From a virus, in IMG/VR virus record IMGVR_UViG_3300025102_006169, positions 1 to 59,236 of that record: a DNA stretch of 59,236 nt; one strand, 5' to 3'. Positions 45,653-53,838 of this stretch are shown here, piece by piece. The notes under the pieces are model-generated. The model was not told where the DNA came from. It saw only the letters and a program-made list of their open reading frames with translations, and ran no database searches. Made by a program: the position numbers and the translations under genes. How positions within the stretch are numbered: position 1 is the stretch's first letter; each line of letters begins with the position of its first letter.

Positions 45653-46325
45653 TTTTCATTACCCCCTCATAATATTCTAATAAAGCTATCGTATCCATAC
45701 CTAAACATTTTAGTCCATAGTCCTGATAATTAGCAATTTGTTGATCTACATTGTTTGGAATGTGTACGGCCAATTTATTAGTCGGTATTTTATCTTTTAC
45801 TTTATTAATGTAACCCATAAACACAGGGTTGTCAAATTTTCCGGGCAAATTTAAACTTAAAGATAAGTCATAAGGTCCTATTAAATAATAATCAAAATTA
45901 TAACCAACTATCTTGTCGAGGTTGTCAACTCCGGTCTTCGTTTCAATTTGTGGTATTAAAATTGGATCCTCTGTCAGTAGGCCGTCTCGGCCCCAAGAAT
46001 TACCCCTGACAAGACCAAGGCCCCTGTTACCCCTTGGTGTGTAACAGGAATACTCAATAATTTTCTCGGCCTGCGAAGCACTCTCTATGGTGGAAAAAAT
46101 AAGACCAGTGGCGCCAGAATCTAAACAATGCCGTATCAAAGTGTTTGAAATTTCTGTCAGTCTAACAAAGCACTGCTTTCCGCACAGTCTTGCCACTTGA
46201 ATACATGAAGATAATGTCTCGCGACTATAACACCCATGTTCTGTATCTAATACAACACCATTACCATTTTTACAAAGTATCTCAGTGATTACAGGGGATG
46301 CAATTTGTTGCCATGATAAAATCAT
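45645..46325 (-). CDS. HpcH/HpaI-family class II aldolase
   Basis: A 226-residue protein of the HpcH/HpaI aldolase family, which joins or splits pyruvate and aldehydes with a divalent metal. Conserved blocks: VVLDTEHGCYSRE (catalytic H30), FVRLTE (R55), CLDSGATGLIFSTIESASQAEKI, YTPRGNRGLGLVRGNSWG, ILIPQIETKTGVDNLDKI with metal ligand E128, and YLIGPYDLSLSLNLPG with D153. In this cassette it may make a 2-keto-3-deoxy acid, feeding the adjacent cytidylyltransferase. It is slightly shorter than the usual 250-residue family members. Its start overlaps the cytidylyltransferase gene (ATGA). Catabolic use in host metabolism seems less likely. Confidence 0.85.
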   Translation of the reverse strand: MILSWQQIASPVITEILCKNGNGVVLDTEHGCYSRETLSSCIQVARLCGKQCFVRLTEISNTLIRHCLDSGATGLIFSTIESASQAEKIIEYSCYTPRGNRGLGLVRGNSWGRDGLLTEDPILIPQIETKTGVDNLDKIVGYNFDYYLIGPYDLSLSLNLPGKFDNPVFMGYINKVKDKIPTNKLAVHIPNNVDQQIANYQDYGLKCLGMDTIALLEYYEGVMKNA

Positions 46326-46978
46326 TTATAATATACCTCCTCCAAAGCTTTAACTAATTCCCAATCAGATTCCGTGTCAATGTCAAGATTTTCTGGGTGT
46401 TTAACCGCATAAAAGAATGGTTTAACTCCTATTCTGTTGTGAGATTTTATGAAATCTATGGATTTAAAAATGTAAAACGCCGAATTTTCCTCGTATAGAG
46501 TTGGCAAATCTTGTGTTTGTTCCAGCTTCATTGGATTGTGATTAACGGGACAAGACCCATACGATTCATTCCTCCAGAACCTAGAATTGTGTTTCGTGCA
46601 AGAAACAACCGAATCATATTTAGGGCCGATTTGTGATGCGGCCATAAAAACAGTCGAGTGATTCAGAAAAGGACTGGTGACATGTATTTGTGCTACAACA
46701 TCACCAATGTCATGTCTCACAATAAAATCTTTGATTAAGTTACAAACTGAAACTTTGTCGCCTCGCAAATCTGGGTGTCTCATGTACGGCACCACATTTT
46801 TTAGACGGTTATCTTTGCTAATCTCTTTGATTATTTCTTCGCTATCAGTGTCAACAAAAACATCACAATTGGTATATTTAAGCAAAGTATGCTTATACAA
46901 AGGCTCGCCATTGAAGATTCTATAATTTTTCTTTGGAACTCTTTGGGAATTGTGTTTAATCGGTATGAAAATTTTCAT
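46322..46978 (-). CDS. CMP-ulosonic acid cytidylyltransferase (NeuA/KdsB-like)
   Basis: About 218 residues from the ATG at 46978; a longer frame to 47023 runs into the sialyltransferase-like gene and lacks a better ribosome site. Motifs: IPIKHNSQRVPKKNYRIFNG (the nucleotide-binding loop with R13 and K16-K17), FVDTDSEEI, AQIHVTSPFL, EENSAFYIF, and the closing LDIDTESDWELV, typical of acylneuraminate and Kdo cytidylyltransferases. It would activate a sialic-, legionaminic- or Kdo-type sugar as CMP-sugar. Placed between the sialyltransferase-like gene and the aldolase, it links synthesis to transfer. Which acid it activates cannot be told. Confidence 0.87.
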   Translation of the reverse strand: MKIFIPIKHNSQRVPKKNYRIFNGEPLYKHTLLKYTNCDVFVDTDSEEIIKEISKDNRLKNVVPYMRHPDLRGDKVSVCNLIKDFIVRHDIGDVVAQIHVTSPFLNHSTVFMAASQIGPKYDSVVSCTKHNSRFWRNESYGSCPVNHNPMKLEQTQDLPTLYEENSAFYIFKSIDFIKSHNRIGVKPFFYAVKHPENLDIDTESDWELVKALEEVYYK

Positions 46979-47738
46979 TACTAACTCTTTTAAAGTCCTC
47001 TTTACTGAACTTTTGCATTTCAAGTATCATTTTTAAAGTCTTGTCTAAATTAACTGCCTCGTTATCCAGCAAGGTTTCCTTAGCATATTCCCACATGTTC
47101 TTTTGTATGTGTCTTTTTGAGGCAAATGCCATGTCTGCAAACTCTTGTTCGGAACAGTTCTTTTCGTTCTCTACCCCTGACTTTTGTCCCGGTATAAACC
47201 CATCCAAGTAAAAACTGAACCCATAAATTGATAACTTACTTGGATTCATTTCTAGTAAATCATAGATAGATAAAAACCCTGTATTAGGTTTACATTTGAC
47301 TGCATCTGAAATTTTGTTATTAAAATTGTGATCTATAATTCGTATTGGTATTAGCTCAGAAATAAATTCTGCTTTTTTTACATCTATCAAACCGTGAAAA
47401 TGAGTTCCCTTAGAGTGCCCTGCATAGTCTGAAACAGGAGGGGCTACAATGATTTGGATTTTATGTTTTTCTTTTAGTTCTGTTCGGTCTAATTTGCCAG
47501 CTTGTTGTGCCCTTTCTATTAGACATGAGTAGAGAACATCTGTCCTACTACCAACATCATTCTTATAAACCAAAGCGGTCTCGATTCCCCTATTAATCCT
47601 GACAACTATGTCATGTGATTCTATCTCAGGACCGTAACCCGAGCCGTGCATGTATTTTGCTGGTCCTACAAGGGCTACAGATGATCCGCTAATGAAGTCT
47701 TTAAAACCTGTCTCATGTGTGTTTGTAATTTGTATCAT
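46956..47738 (-). CDS. GT29 sialyltransferase-like glycosyltransferase
   Basis: A 260-residue protein with two stretches resembling sialylmotifs. Residues 20-51 (SVALVGPAKYMHGSG, then IESHDIVVRINRG) resemble sialylmotif L, where HD-x-V-x-R-x-N is the family mark. Residues 148-177 (VKCKPNTGFLSIYDLL, then SKLSIYGFSFY) resemble sialylmotif S. There is no signal peptide or membrane anchor, unlike eukaryotic Golgi enzymes, and the usual C-terminal VS motif is not obvious. GT29 transfers sialic acid (or Kdo/other ulosonic acids) from CMP donors; it is mainly known from animals, plants and protists, with some bacterial and viral members. It sits beside the CMP-sugar synthetase and the DUF579 methyltransferase. 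Activity is inferred. Confidence 0.75.
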   Translation of the reverse strand: MIQITNTHETGFKDFISGSSVALVGPAKYMHGSGYGPEIESHDIVVRINRGIETALVYKNDVGSRTDVLYSCLIERAQQAGKLDRTELKEKHKIQIIVAPPVSDYAGHSKGTHFHGLIDVKKAEFISELIPIRIIDHNFNNKISDAVKCKPNTGFLSIYDLLEMNPSKLSIYGFSFYLDGFIPGQKSGVENEKNCSEQEFADMAFASKRHIQKNMWEYAKETLLDNEAVNLDKTLKMILEMQKFSKEDFKRVSNENFHTD

Positions 47739-48322
47739 TTAGTTTCAGCTTTTTTGACAATTGCAATTTTGTTTTCTACAACTTTAATCAATCCTTCTTC
47801 ACCAAAGAAATGTTTGGTATAAGTATTTTCCACAAATCTGCCCATGTCATCCACAATACAAATACCATTGTCCTTTAGCAGCCTGTGGGCGTTATAAATG
47901 CTTTGCATTCTGCCCGGACCCTTGTACGGACGCGGAGGTTGGTGTCCAAGTGGAGCATCCACTAGAATTAAATCCCAATTTTCCCCTTCGATGTTGTTGG
48001 GCATTTCTAAAAACAGTTTATCAGTATCGGAAAAATTAATCTTTTCATGATCTTCAACTTTTGTGGTATATTTAATCGGATAAATCTCAAGCTCTGTTTC
48101 ACTAAATTTATCAATCCACTCAATGTCATCCTCCAAGAAAACAGTTCTCCCACCCTTATTAAGTTCAGCCCATGCATGGGCATCCTGACCTAAACCAAAA
48201 ACTAAAAAATTGCACGGAGCTAATAGTTCCAGAGCGTAACCTATTTCATAATATTGCGGGCTTGACATCAGACCTTTTGAAAAATTGTGTGCATTTTTCT
48301 GCATGATTTTTCGAAAATTCAT
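47735..48322 (-). CDS. DUF579 glucuronoxylan 4-O-methyltransferase-like protein
   Basis: A 195-residue protein that matches the plant GXM/IRX15 (DUF579, PF04669) pattern in several ordered blocks: CNFLVFGLGQDAHAWAELN (37-55), GGRTVFLEDDIEWI (57-70), NWDLILVDAPLGHQP (115-129), GPGRMQSIYNAHRL (135-148) and a closing VDDMGRFVE (157-165). In plants these enzymes methylate O-4 of glucuronic acid in xylan with SAM. The plant proteins have an N-terminal Golgi anchor; this one has none and is only the catalytic core. The cassette also encodes a UDP-glucose dehydrogenase that would supply glucuronate. Its ATG directly follows the previous stop and its end overlaps the GT29-like gene. The acceptor sugar is inferred. 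Confidence 0.82.
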   Translation of the reverse strand: MNFRKIMQKNAHNFSKGLMSSPQYYEIGYALELLAPCNFLVFGLGQDAHAWAELNKGGRTVFLEDDIEWIDKFSETELEIYPIKYTTKVEDHEKINFSDTDKLFLEMPNNIEGENWDLILVDAPLGHQPPRPYKGPGRMQSIYNAHRLLKDNGICIVDDMGRFVENTYTKHFFGEEGLIKVVENKIAIVKKAETK

Positions 48323-49066
48323 TTAATACTCCATGAAGTTTTGCTTGCAAATTTTTAAAGCTTCGTCTAAGCTTTCTATCTCATAAGTTCCCTGATTGAT
48401 TCTAGTGTCTGCGTGCATGTGATAAATTCTAGGCGCTAAATGTTCTTCGCCGAATTCATGATGAAACTTTCTCTGTTTTTCCCTGTTAGCTTTGCTACGA
48501 ATGTTGTATTCAACAGGAAAAACATAAAATTTCAAGCCACCCTGAATAGCTTGCCAGAGGGAGAATCTAAATGAGGCTTGATCCCAAGGGCAGTAATTGT
48601 AATACCGATAAAAGTTTTTTCTCCACTCTTTCCAAAGATTCATAACCTTTTCGCCACTGTTGAATACTAAAACACCAGTGTTAATCTCAGAAAAAGCATA
48701 CGGTATGTCTCTATACTCGGGCATAACATTTGAGTACTTAATTCTTTTTCTGGCTAGATCGTGTGTGCCAGCAAGATCAAAATTATCTAATAAGTCATAC
48801 ATGTCTTCTATGTTTCTGTCGATTATTGTGTCTGTATCTAGAAACAAAGTCTGTTCGTATGGTGTTTGATCAATGTAATCAATCTTTGGTCTTAAATGCT
48901 TGGCATTAATAATTTTAACCTCGTCAACAAATGGGGAGTCCACTTCCTGATCAATAAACGCTGTTATGTGTAGATTTGGATTGTGTTTTTTGACTGATTC
49001 AGCTGAGATCAGCATCTCCTTGACGAAGTTTTCTCCAAAAGCTATGTAAATGACACCCCTATTCAT
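48323..49066 (-). CDS. GT8-like glycosyltransferase (GT-A, D-x-D motif)
   Basis: A 247-residue GT-A-type transferase. GVIYIAFGENFVKEMLISAESVKKHN begins the nucleotide-binding fold; TLFLDTDTII is the D-x-D metal/nucleotide motif at 73-81; FSEINTGVLVFN and CPWDQASF resemble the acceptor-side blocks of GT8 and related nucleotide-diphospho-sugar transferases. The C-terminal half ends with HMHADTRINQGTYEI. No membrane anchor. It is placed between a GT-B transferase and the DUF579 gene, touching both (TAA-ATG at the latter). The sugar transferred is unknown. Confidence 0.75.
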   Translation of the reverse strand: MNRGVIYIAFGENFVKEMLISAESVKKHNPNLHITAFIDQEVDSPFVDEVKIINAKHLRPKIDYIDQTPYEQTLFLDTDTIIDRNIEDMYDLLDNFDLAGTHDLARKRIKYSNVMPEYRDIPYAFSEINTGVLVFNSGEKVMNLWKEWRKNFYRYYNYCPWDQASFRFSLWQAIQGGLKFYVFPVEYNIRSKANREKQRKFHHEFGEEHLAPRIYHMHADTRINQGTYEIESLDEALKICKQNFMEY

Positions 49067-49067
49067 G

Positions 49068-50051
49068 TTAAATCTCCTCTATTCTATCGTATAAATGTTT
49101 GGCCCAGTTAAGTGGATTATATAATCTATCAAATTCTTTCTTGGCGTTGTCAGCAGTTTGCTGCCTTTTTTCTGCGTCTCTTAAACAACTTAACGCTTTA
49201 TACCAGCTGTTAGTATTTTGTGCTACAAACCCACATTCGGGCGATCCAAGGATGTGTAAATTGCTTGGCGTTAAGTCTCCAACCACTGGTATACCGAGTT
49301 GGTGAAACACAAAGTTTCTTCCCGCATTTGACTTATTCTTAAAGCGAGTTACATAATCAGTATTATACCTACCCAGATCAACAGATGTTCCCTGCTTATC
49401 ATCGCAAGGATCAATGTTGGTTACATTTGGCACTACCCCTATGTCACAACTAAGCAAATCGTCTCTAACCGTATTAAAGTTCCACTGTTTTATTATTATG
49501 TTTTTGATTTTAGGCTTACCAGTTTTCCATTTAAAATGTTGATTAGAAGTTATAACAAAGAGTTCTAAATCAATCTCTTTGTCGAGCGTCTCTAAAGATT
49601 GTTTCAAACCGTAATCAAATTTGCCCAAGTGAGTGTGACTACCGTGAAACCCTATTCTTAACACATCTTTGTCTTTGTGTTTCTTATAGTGATCACATGA
49701 CTGATACATGTTTTCTATAAGCGGAAACAAAAATACATTCTTGTGGTGTGATAAGCTTATCTGCTCCTCTATAGATCCTACGATTACAAAATCAGGCCTT
49801 ACTTTTGAGTCTGCTGACAGGTTAATGACTCCGACTTTTCGATTCTCGTTCATAATTGCTTCGGCTATAGACGCGTCTGCTTTTGAACAGATTATTATTT
49901 CAGAGCCACTACCATAAGCCACTGTAGGAGAATTTGTTATTTTACAAGAAACCCCACATGATTTTAAATATTGGCTAAGATCATTAACCCAAATCCTATA
50001 CGATCCGACATTTATAGATCTGTCAGTTGCTAAAAAAGTAATTGTTTTCAC
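49068..50051 (-). CDS. GT-B (GT4-like) glycosyltransferase, GTG start
   Basis: A 327-residue GT-B-fold transferase. The start codon is GTG at 50051, overlapping the preceding stop (TAGTG). The N-terminal domain begins TITFLATDRSINVGSYRIWVNDL. The C-terminal domain has LRIGFHGSHTHLGKFDYG (the sugar-nucleotide loop), IIIKQWNFNTVRDDLLSCDIGVVPN, then KSNAGRNFVFHQLGIPVVGDLTPS, the equivalent of the GT4 E-x7-E/G-x-P block. It differs from the classical consensus, so the family assignment beyond GT-B is uncertain. Expected cytoplasmic role: adding a sugar to the lipid-linked glycan. Confidence 0.7.
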   Translation of the reverse strand: MKTITFLATDRSINVGSYRIWVNDLSQYLKSCGVSCKITNSPTVAYGSGSEIIICSKADASIAEAIMNENRKVGVINLSADSKVRPDFVIVGSIEEQISLSHHKNVFLFPLIENMYQSCDHYKKHKDKDVLRIGFHGSHTHLGKFDYGLKQSLETLDKEIDLELFVITSNQHFKWKTGKPKIKNIIIKQWNFNTVRDDLLSCDIGVVPNVTNIDPCDDKQGTSVDLGRYNTDYVTRFKNKSNAGRNFVFHQLGIPVVGDLTPSNLHILGSPECGFVAQNTNSWYKALSCLRDAEKRQQTADNAKKEFDRLYNPLNWAKHLYDRIEEI

Positions 50052-50740
50052 TAAATCTTGCCAAACACTACAACTTGATGGTTTGGGTTTCCGCTTGCTG
50101 CGTCCCCAACACGGTAGACCATAAAATTACCAACAGACTTACAAACCTCTTTTATGTCCTCATAACAGCCAAATCTAACATCGAAATCATCAAAGATCCA
50201 AATTGGATTTTCAGATTGTAGGTGCTTAACATTGGCAATGTCTCGTAAAACTGCTCCTCTTTGGTGAGATGCATCAATGTAAAAGAGATCGATCTTTTCT
50301 TTTATCTGTTGCCCTAATTCTTTGCTTGTACCTAAGCAAAACGTAGTGTTCTGGGCGTATGTGTCAGCATACTTCTTGTTTCTCTTGTCTAGAATGTCAC
50401 AACTCCAGACATGTCCCTCGGGACCAATCTGTTCAGCAAAAGAGTAAAACTGTAATCCCTCTGCTGTACCAACCTCTAAGATGTTTTTGACACCAAAGTT
50501 TTTAGCAATTTGAGATAGGTAGTAAGGCCTTTTAATCAGTTGAGACAAACATCTTTTGGTTTCCTGATCAGATAAACCATGAGTGTTCGCTTTATTAAGT
50601 TGCACCAAAAAGCTTATGTCCTTCCAAATTTTCTTGTATTTATCAGGAACTAAAATGTCTTCAAACCGACCACATTTCTCTATGAGCCTTTGGTTAGCAT
50701 CTGAATTTTTTATGTATTCTTTGTATTCTGGCCAAATCAT
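50051..50740 (-). CDS. Class I SAM-dependent methyltransferase (Methyltransf_24-like)
   Basis: A 229-residue protein. The SAM loop is NILEVGTAEGLQFYSFAEQIGPEGHVWSCDI; the next acidic motif is DLFYIDASHQRGAVLRDI, and IWIFDDFDVRFG closes the sheet. The pattern is that of Methyltransf_24/cephalosporin-hydroxylase-like O-methyltransferases common in glycan loci. The N-terminal 75 residues are helical and unrecognised. It overlaps the FkbM-like gene (ATGA) upstream and the GT-B gene (TAGTG) downstream. Sugar O-methylation is likely, target unknown. Confidence 0.78.
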   Translation of the reverse strand: MIWPEYKEYIKNSDANQRLIEKCGRFEDILVPDKYKKIWKDISFLVQLNKANTHGLSDQETKRCLSQLIKRPYYLSQIAKNFGVKNILEVGTAEGLQFYSFAEQIGPEGHVWSCDILDKRNKKYADTYAQNTTFCLGTSKELGQQIKEKIDLFYIDASHQRGAVLRDIANVKHLQSENPIWIFDDFDVRFGCYEDIKEVCKSVGNFMVYRVGDAASGNPNHQVVVFGKI

Positions 50741-51351
50741 TTTAAATCTATTAACTCTTTTATCTTTTGTAGCATGTCTACGTTTTTTTCTGGCTTATGT
50801 TCGCTGAACCGGTGTAGCACTATGTTATTAGACTCTAGGAGATCATAATATTCTTGGACTCTGGTATTAAGCTCTGCCACCTTTTCTACATCGTGGCCTT
50901 GTCCGCAAAACAGGTCAATCTTGTTGTGTATGTTATTATCCACTATGTCCTGAAAAAATGGCAGTTCTGCGCCTTCAATGTTTATCTTTAGTATGTTAAT
51001 GTCTTCTTCGGAGTAATCAACACTTTCATTAAACCAATCAGAAAATTTTATACCTTCAACCTCTTCGTAATCTTTCCCAACATTATTCTTAGTGGAGTAG
51101 ATTGAGTGCCCAACACCATTTTTTGAATAATAAAGCTTAATACTTTTATTATCATCAGAAATAGCTTTGTTAATTATCGAAACCTTAGAATTAAAATTGT
51201 AAGTTTCCGACAACCATTTTGAGTACTGTTGACAAGCCTCAAATCCGTATACTTTATAATCTTCAATTCCAAGTTGTGGCATAATGTGGTTTACAACCCA
51301 GTGTATTTCTATACCCCTACAGGCACCGAGATCAAAATAATTAATTCTCAT
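50737..51351 (-). CDS. FkbM-family methyltransferase
   Basis: A 204-residue protein of the FkbM type. INYFDLGACRGIEIHWVV is a divergent SAM loop; YGFEACQQYSKWL carries the acidic ribose-binding residue; VSIINKAISDD and GVGHSIYSTKNN are the family's conserved middle; INILKINIEGAELPFFQDIV, with the conserved I-E-G-A-E, is the clearest hallmark. FkbM enzymes O-methylate sugars or acyl groups in surface polysaccharides. It overlaps the flanking GT4-like and methyltransferase genes. The modified position is unknown. Confidence 0.82.
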   Translation of the reverse strand: MRINYFDLGACRGIEIHWVVNHIMPQLGIEDYKVYGFEACQQYSKWLSETYNFNSKVSIINKAISDDNKSIKLYYSKNGVGHSIYSTKNNVGKDYEEVEGIKFSDWFNESVDYSEEDINILKINIEGAELPFFQDIVDNNIHNKIDLFCGQGHDVEKVAELNTRVQEYYDLLESNNIVLHRFSEHKPEKNVDMLQKIKELIDLK

Positions 51352-52240
51352 TTGATTGTCTCATAAAATCAATGTACTTGTTGGCAACTACTTTCATATT
51401 ATAATCGGTGCTTATGTTGTTGTCAACTACTTTATCAAAGTTTATTTGAGGAGGATTGTACAAATCAACCGGAGACATGTCCCAATTGTCCTCTTCAATA
51501 ATCAACGCGTTAGTGCCAGCGATCTCTCTAGTGCCACCAGCGGTGGAGCACACGATCTTGCACCCAGAGGCTCTAGCATCCACCACAACGTTAGGGCAGT
51601 GATCAAGCCATGCAAGATGCAGAAAATACTTTGAACGCTTGTACAGAGCTATCAGAGCCTCATGTGGCAAATCTCCAACAAAGAAAATTCTATCATGAGC
51701 TTTTGGATAATCGGTTTTGCCGGCAACTACCAGACACTCTCTATTACTTGAATGTTCTAGGAAGTACCTAATGTTATCTTTTAATCTTTTGTGGGGTCTC
51801 CAATTAGATGCACAAGACCACACTGATTCATAGCCATCAAGAACAGAGTTATTAAGCACTTTGGTACTGTTTATCTTCTCCAGATCTGCACCATTGTGAA
51901 TAACAATTGAATTTGGATGGGATCCAAAGTATTTTGTGGTTAACTTTTTGTTGAACTCTGATTGAAATATGACGCCGTTGGAAATTTCATAGGTTCTTTT
52001 GATGTTCCTATTTTGAAGATTATAATCAAATTTTGTATTAAAATAGATACCATCTAGTCTCTGGAACATTGGGCAATCGAAATTTTCTCTGCTTGATTCT
52101 ATAAAACACAAATGTGCGTTCGGTGCTTGTTTTAAATCAAAAGAGCAGCCGGCTTTGCTAGCATACTTTGTCAACTTTTTTGCAAATGAGTTTGGGCCTG
52201 TACTGCTATTTAGATTTACATTTTCTAGATGAATGTTCAA
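51341..52240 (-). CDS. GT4 glycosyltransferase (TTG start)
   Basis: A 299-residue GT-B transferase. The start is a TTG at 52240, which overlaps the preceding TGA (TTGA); no ATG lies near the conserved start NIHLENVNLNSSTGPNSFAKKL. The second domain shows VWSCASNWRPHKRLKDNIRYF, FFVGDLPHEALIALYKRSKYFLH and DHCPNVVVDARASGCKIVCS, the GT4 donor-binding block. Retaining GT4 enzymes use NDP-sugars to extend the glycan. It is one of five GT-B-type genes in this cassette. Confidence 0.83.
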   Translation of the reverse strand: MNIHLENVNLNSSTGPNSFAKKLTKYASKAGCSFDLKQAPNAHLCFIESSRENFDCPMFQRLDGIYFNTKFDYNLQNRNIKRTYEISNGVIFQSEFNKKLTTKYFGSHPNSIVIHNGADLEKINSTKVLNNSVLDGYESVWSCASNWRPHKRLKDNIRYFLEHSSNRECLVVAGKTDYPKAHDRIFFVGDLPHEALIALYKRSKYFLHLAWLDHCPNVVVDARASGCKIVCSTAGGTREIAGTNALIIEEDNWDMSPVDLYNPPQINFDKVVDNNISTDYNMKVVANKYIDFMRQSNEN

Positions 52241-53838
52241 GACAGTCTCTCGTAAGATTTCTGTTGTCTAATTTTATTTGCTGTCTCAACTTGTTGTTTG
52301 GTATAAACTTTGTCAACGTTTAAGGGATTAACCTTATTATAAACGTGCAGAATTTCTGGAACATAGTGACACTTTGGTCCCGACATTTCCAGCAACGGTA
52401 ACATAATTGCCTGATCATAAGCGACTTTATAATAATCACCGTCTGTGTCTTTCAGGTCATCGTGTTCTATTTTATCCCAAACCTTTTTCCTAAATGTTCG
52501 AAGGTGTGAAGCTCGCCACACATCTTTACGATATGCATTATTATCAACAACCGCTTCAGGGTACTCAGATGGCTCTGGACCTCGGACTCCGTAGGGGTAT
52601 AGAACATAGCTGCCGTATGTCATCCAACAATCTTTTTCATTATAAAATTTATTGAGATGTGATAGTACAAGATTACTTGAGAACCAATCATCTCCATCCA
52701 AGAGAATAACAACATCTTCAGGGTCACAATTTAATGATTCTACTGTCGATGCAATGTTTCCCAAGGCAAATCTTTTTTGATCATTTTTTATAACTTTAAA
52801 TCTAGGATCATCTATTGTTAATTCTTTTGCAACTCTAAACGAATCGTCGTTGGACATGTCATCTATTAGAACACACTCAAAATTAGTATAGCTTTGATCT
52901 TTTATTGAACTTATGCATTTTGGCAAAAAACTTTCTGCATTATAGAAAGGTGTCACAATAAAATACTTTGGACCCACTAAACTACCTTCTTTTGGCATAA
53001 AATCCAAATGCTTATTTATTTCATCCCAGAAAACTTTAGTTCTTGTTTTAAGATATTGTAAACAGGACTCTTTAGTCTGGAACCACTTTTCATCTTTGTG
53101 TTGAACATTATCATTTAATTTAAGATCGCAGTCCAGTAGTTTTGCCTCTATTACCATTCTTGGACATGTATCGCCTGCTTTGGGGAAAAAAATCAACCCT
53201 TTCGATGAAGCAAGCTTCTTCAATAATTCTTTGTGCTCTAGGCCCCATACTAATTCATAATCAAGATTATTTTGTTTTGCGTACTCAACAGCCTCTTTAA
53301 CACCTTTAATCCAAGATTGAGAATTTAGAATTATCCACTTATCATTCTTCTGGGTTGTATCCAATGATTCCAGATAGTCCAAAGTTTCACCTGAAAACAC
53401 AGAACTAAGCACCTGTCCCTGTAAGAAAGCAAAAGCAGAAATCTGCTTTTGTTTTTGTTGCTCAGACATCCACCAGTTTATTTTAGACTTTGCCAAAAAC
53501 AAAGCGACTACCTTTCCACCCTTGCTTGTGTGACAATCACACTCTCCCTCAGAGACTATGTGTTTGCCGGGTGAGCGGTACTTACAAAATTTGTAATCAT
53601 ACTCAAGAACTGAGTAATTTAAATTCTTGGCCGCGTACATCATACACTCTTCGGAAAGATTAGCAAAATTGCCAAAAATCCAAAAAGAGTGTTTAAATTT
53701 TTCCATAATTTGCGGATTTAATTGACTTGTTATAGCTTTCCCAGTGGGCATTAATGTAGATCTTATTAATGCCTCTGTCGTGAGTTCGGCCCCGCCAACA
53801 TAATGTTCAACAAATGCATCCGCAGCAAATAGAATCAT
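52237..53838 (-). CDS. Fusion of a GT-B-like domain and a GT2 glycosyltransferase
   Basis: A 533-residue two-domain protein. Residues 1-285 look like a reduced GT-B transferase: FVEHYVGGAELTTEAL, WIILNSQSWIKGVKEAV, LVWGLEHKELLKKLASSKGLIFFP and DTCPRMVIEAKLLDC. Residues about 290-520 are a standard GT2 GT-A domain: YFIVTPFYNAESFLPKCISSI, CVLIDDMSNDDS and VILLDGDDWF with its D-x-D. The N-terminal part lacks part of the usual acceptor domain and may be regulatory or a second active site. The fused protein could add two sugars in turn. It overlaps neighbours by one and four bases (TAATG upstream, TTGA downstream). Confidence 0.8.
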   Translation of the reverse strand: MILFAADAFVEHYVGGAELTTEALIRSTLMPTGKAITSQLNPQIMEKFKHSFWIFGNFANLSEECMMYAAKNLNYSVLEYDYKFCKYRSPGKHIVSEGECDCHTSKGGKVVALFLAKSKINWWMSEQQKQKQISAFAFLQGQVLSSVFSGETLDYLESLDTTQKNDKWIILNSQSWIKGVKEAVEYAKQNNLDYELVWGLEHKELLKKLASSKGLIFFPKAGDTCPRMVIEAKLLDCDLKLNDNVQHKDEKWFQTKESCLQYLKTRTKVFWDEINKHLDFMPKEGSLVGPKYFIVTPFYNAESFLPKCISSIKDQSYTNFECVLIDDMSNDDSFRVAKELTIDDPRFKVIKNDQKRFALGNIASTVESLNCDPEDVVILLDGDDWFSSNLVLSHLNKFYNEKDCWMTYGSYVLYPYGVRGPEPSEYPEAVVDNNAYRKDVWRASHLRTFRKKVWDKIEHDDLKDTDGDYYKVAYDQAIMLPLLEMSGPKCHYVPEILHVYNKVNPLNVDKVYTKQQVETANKIRQQKSYERLS

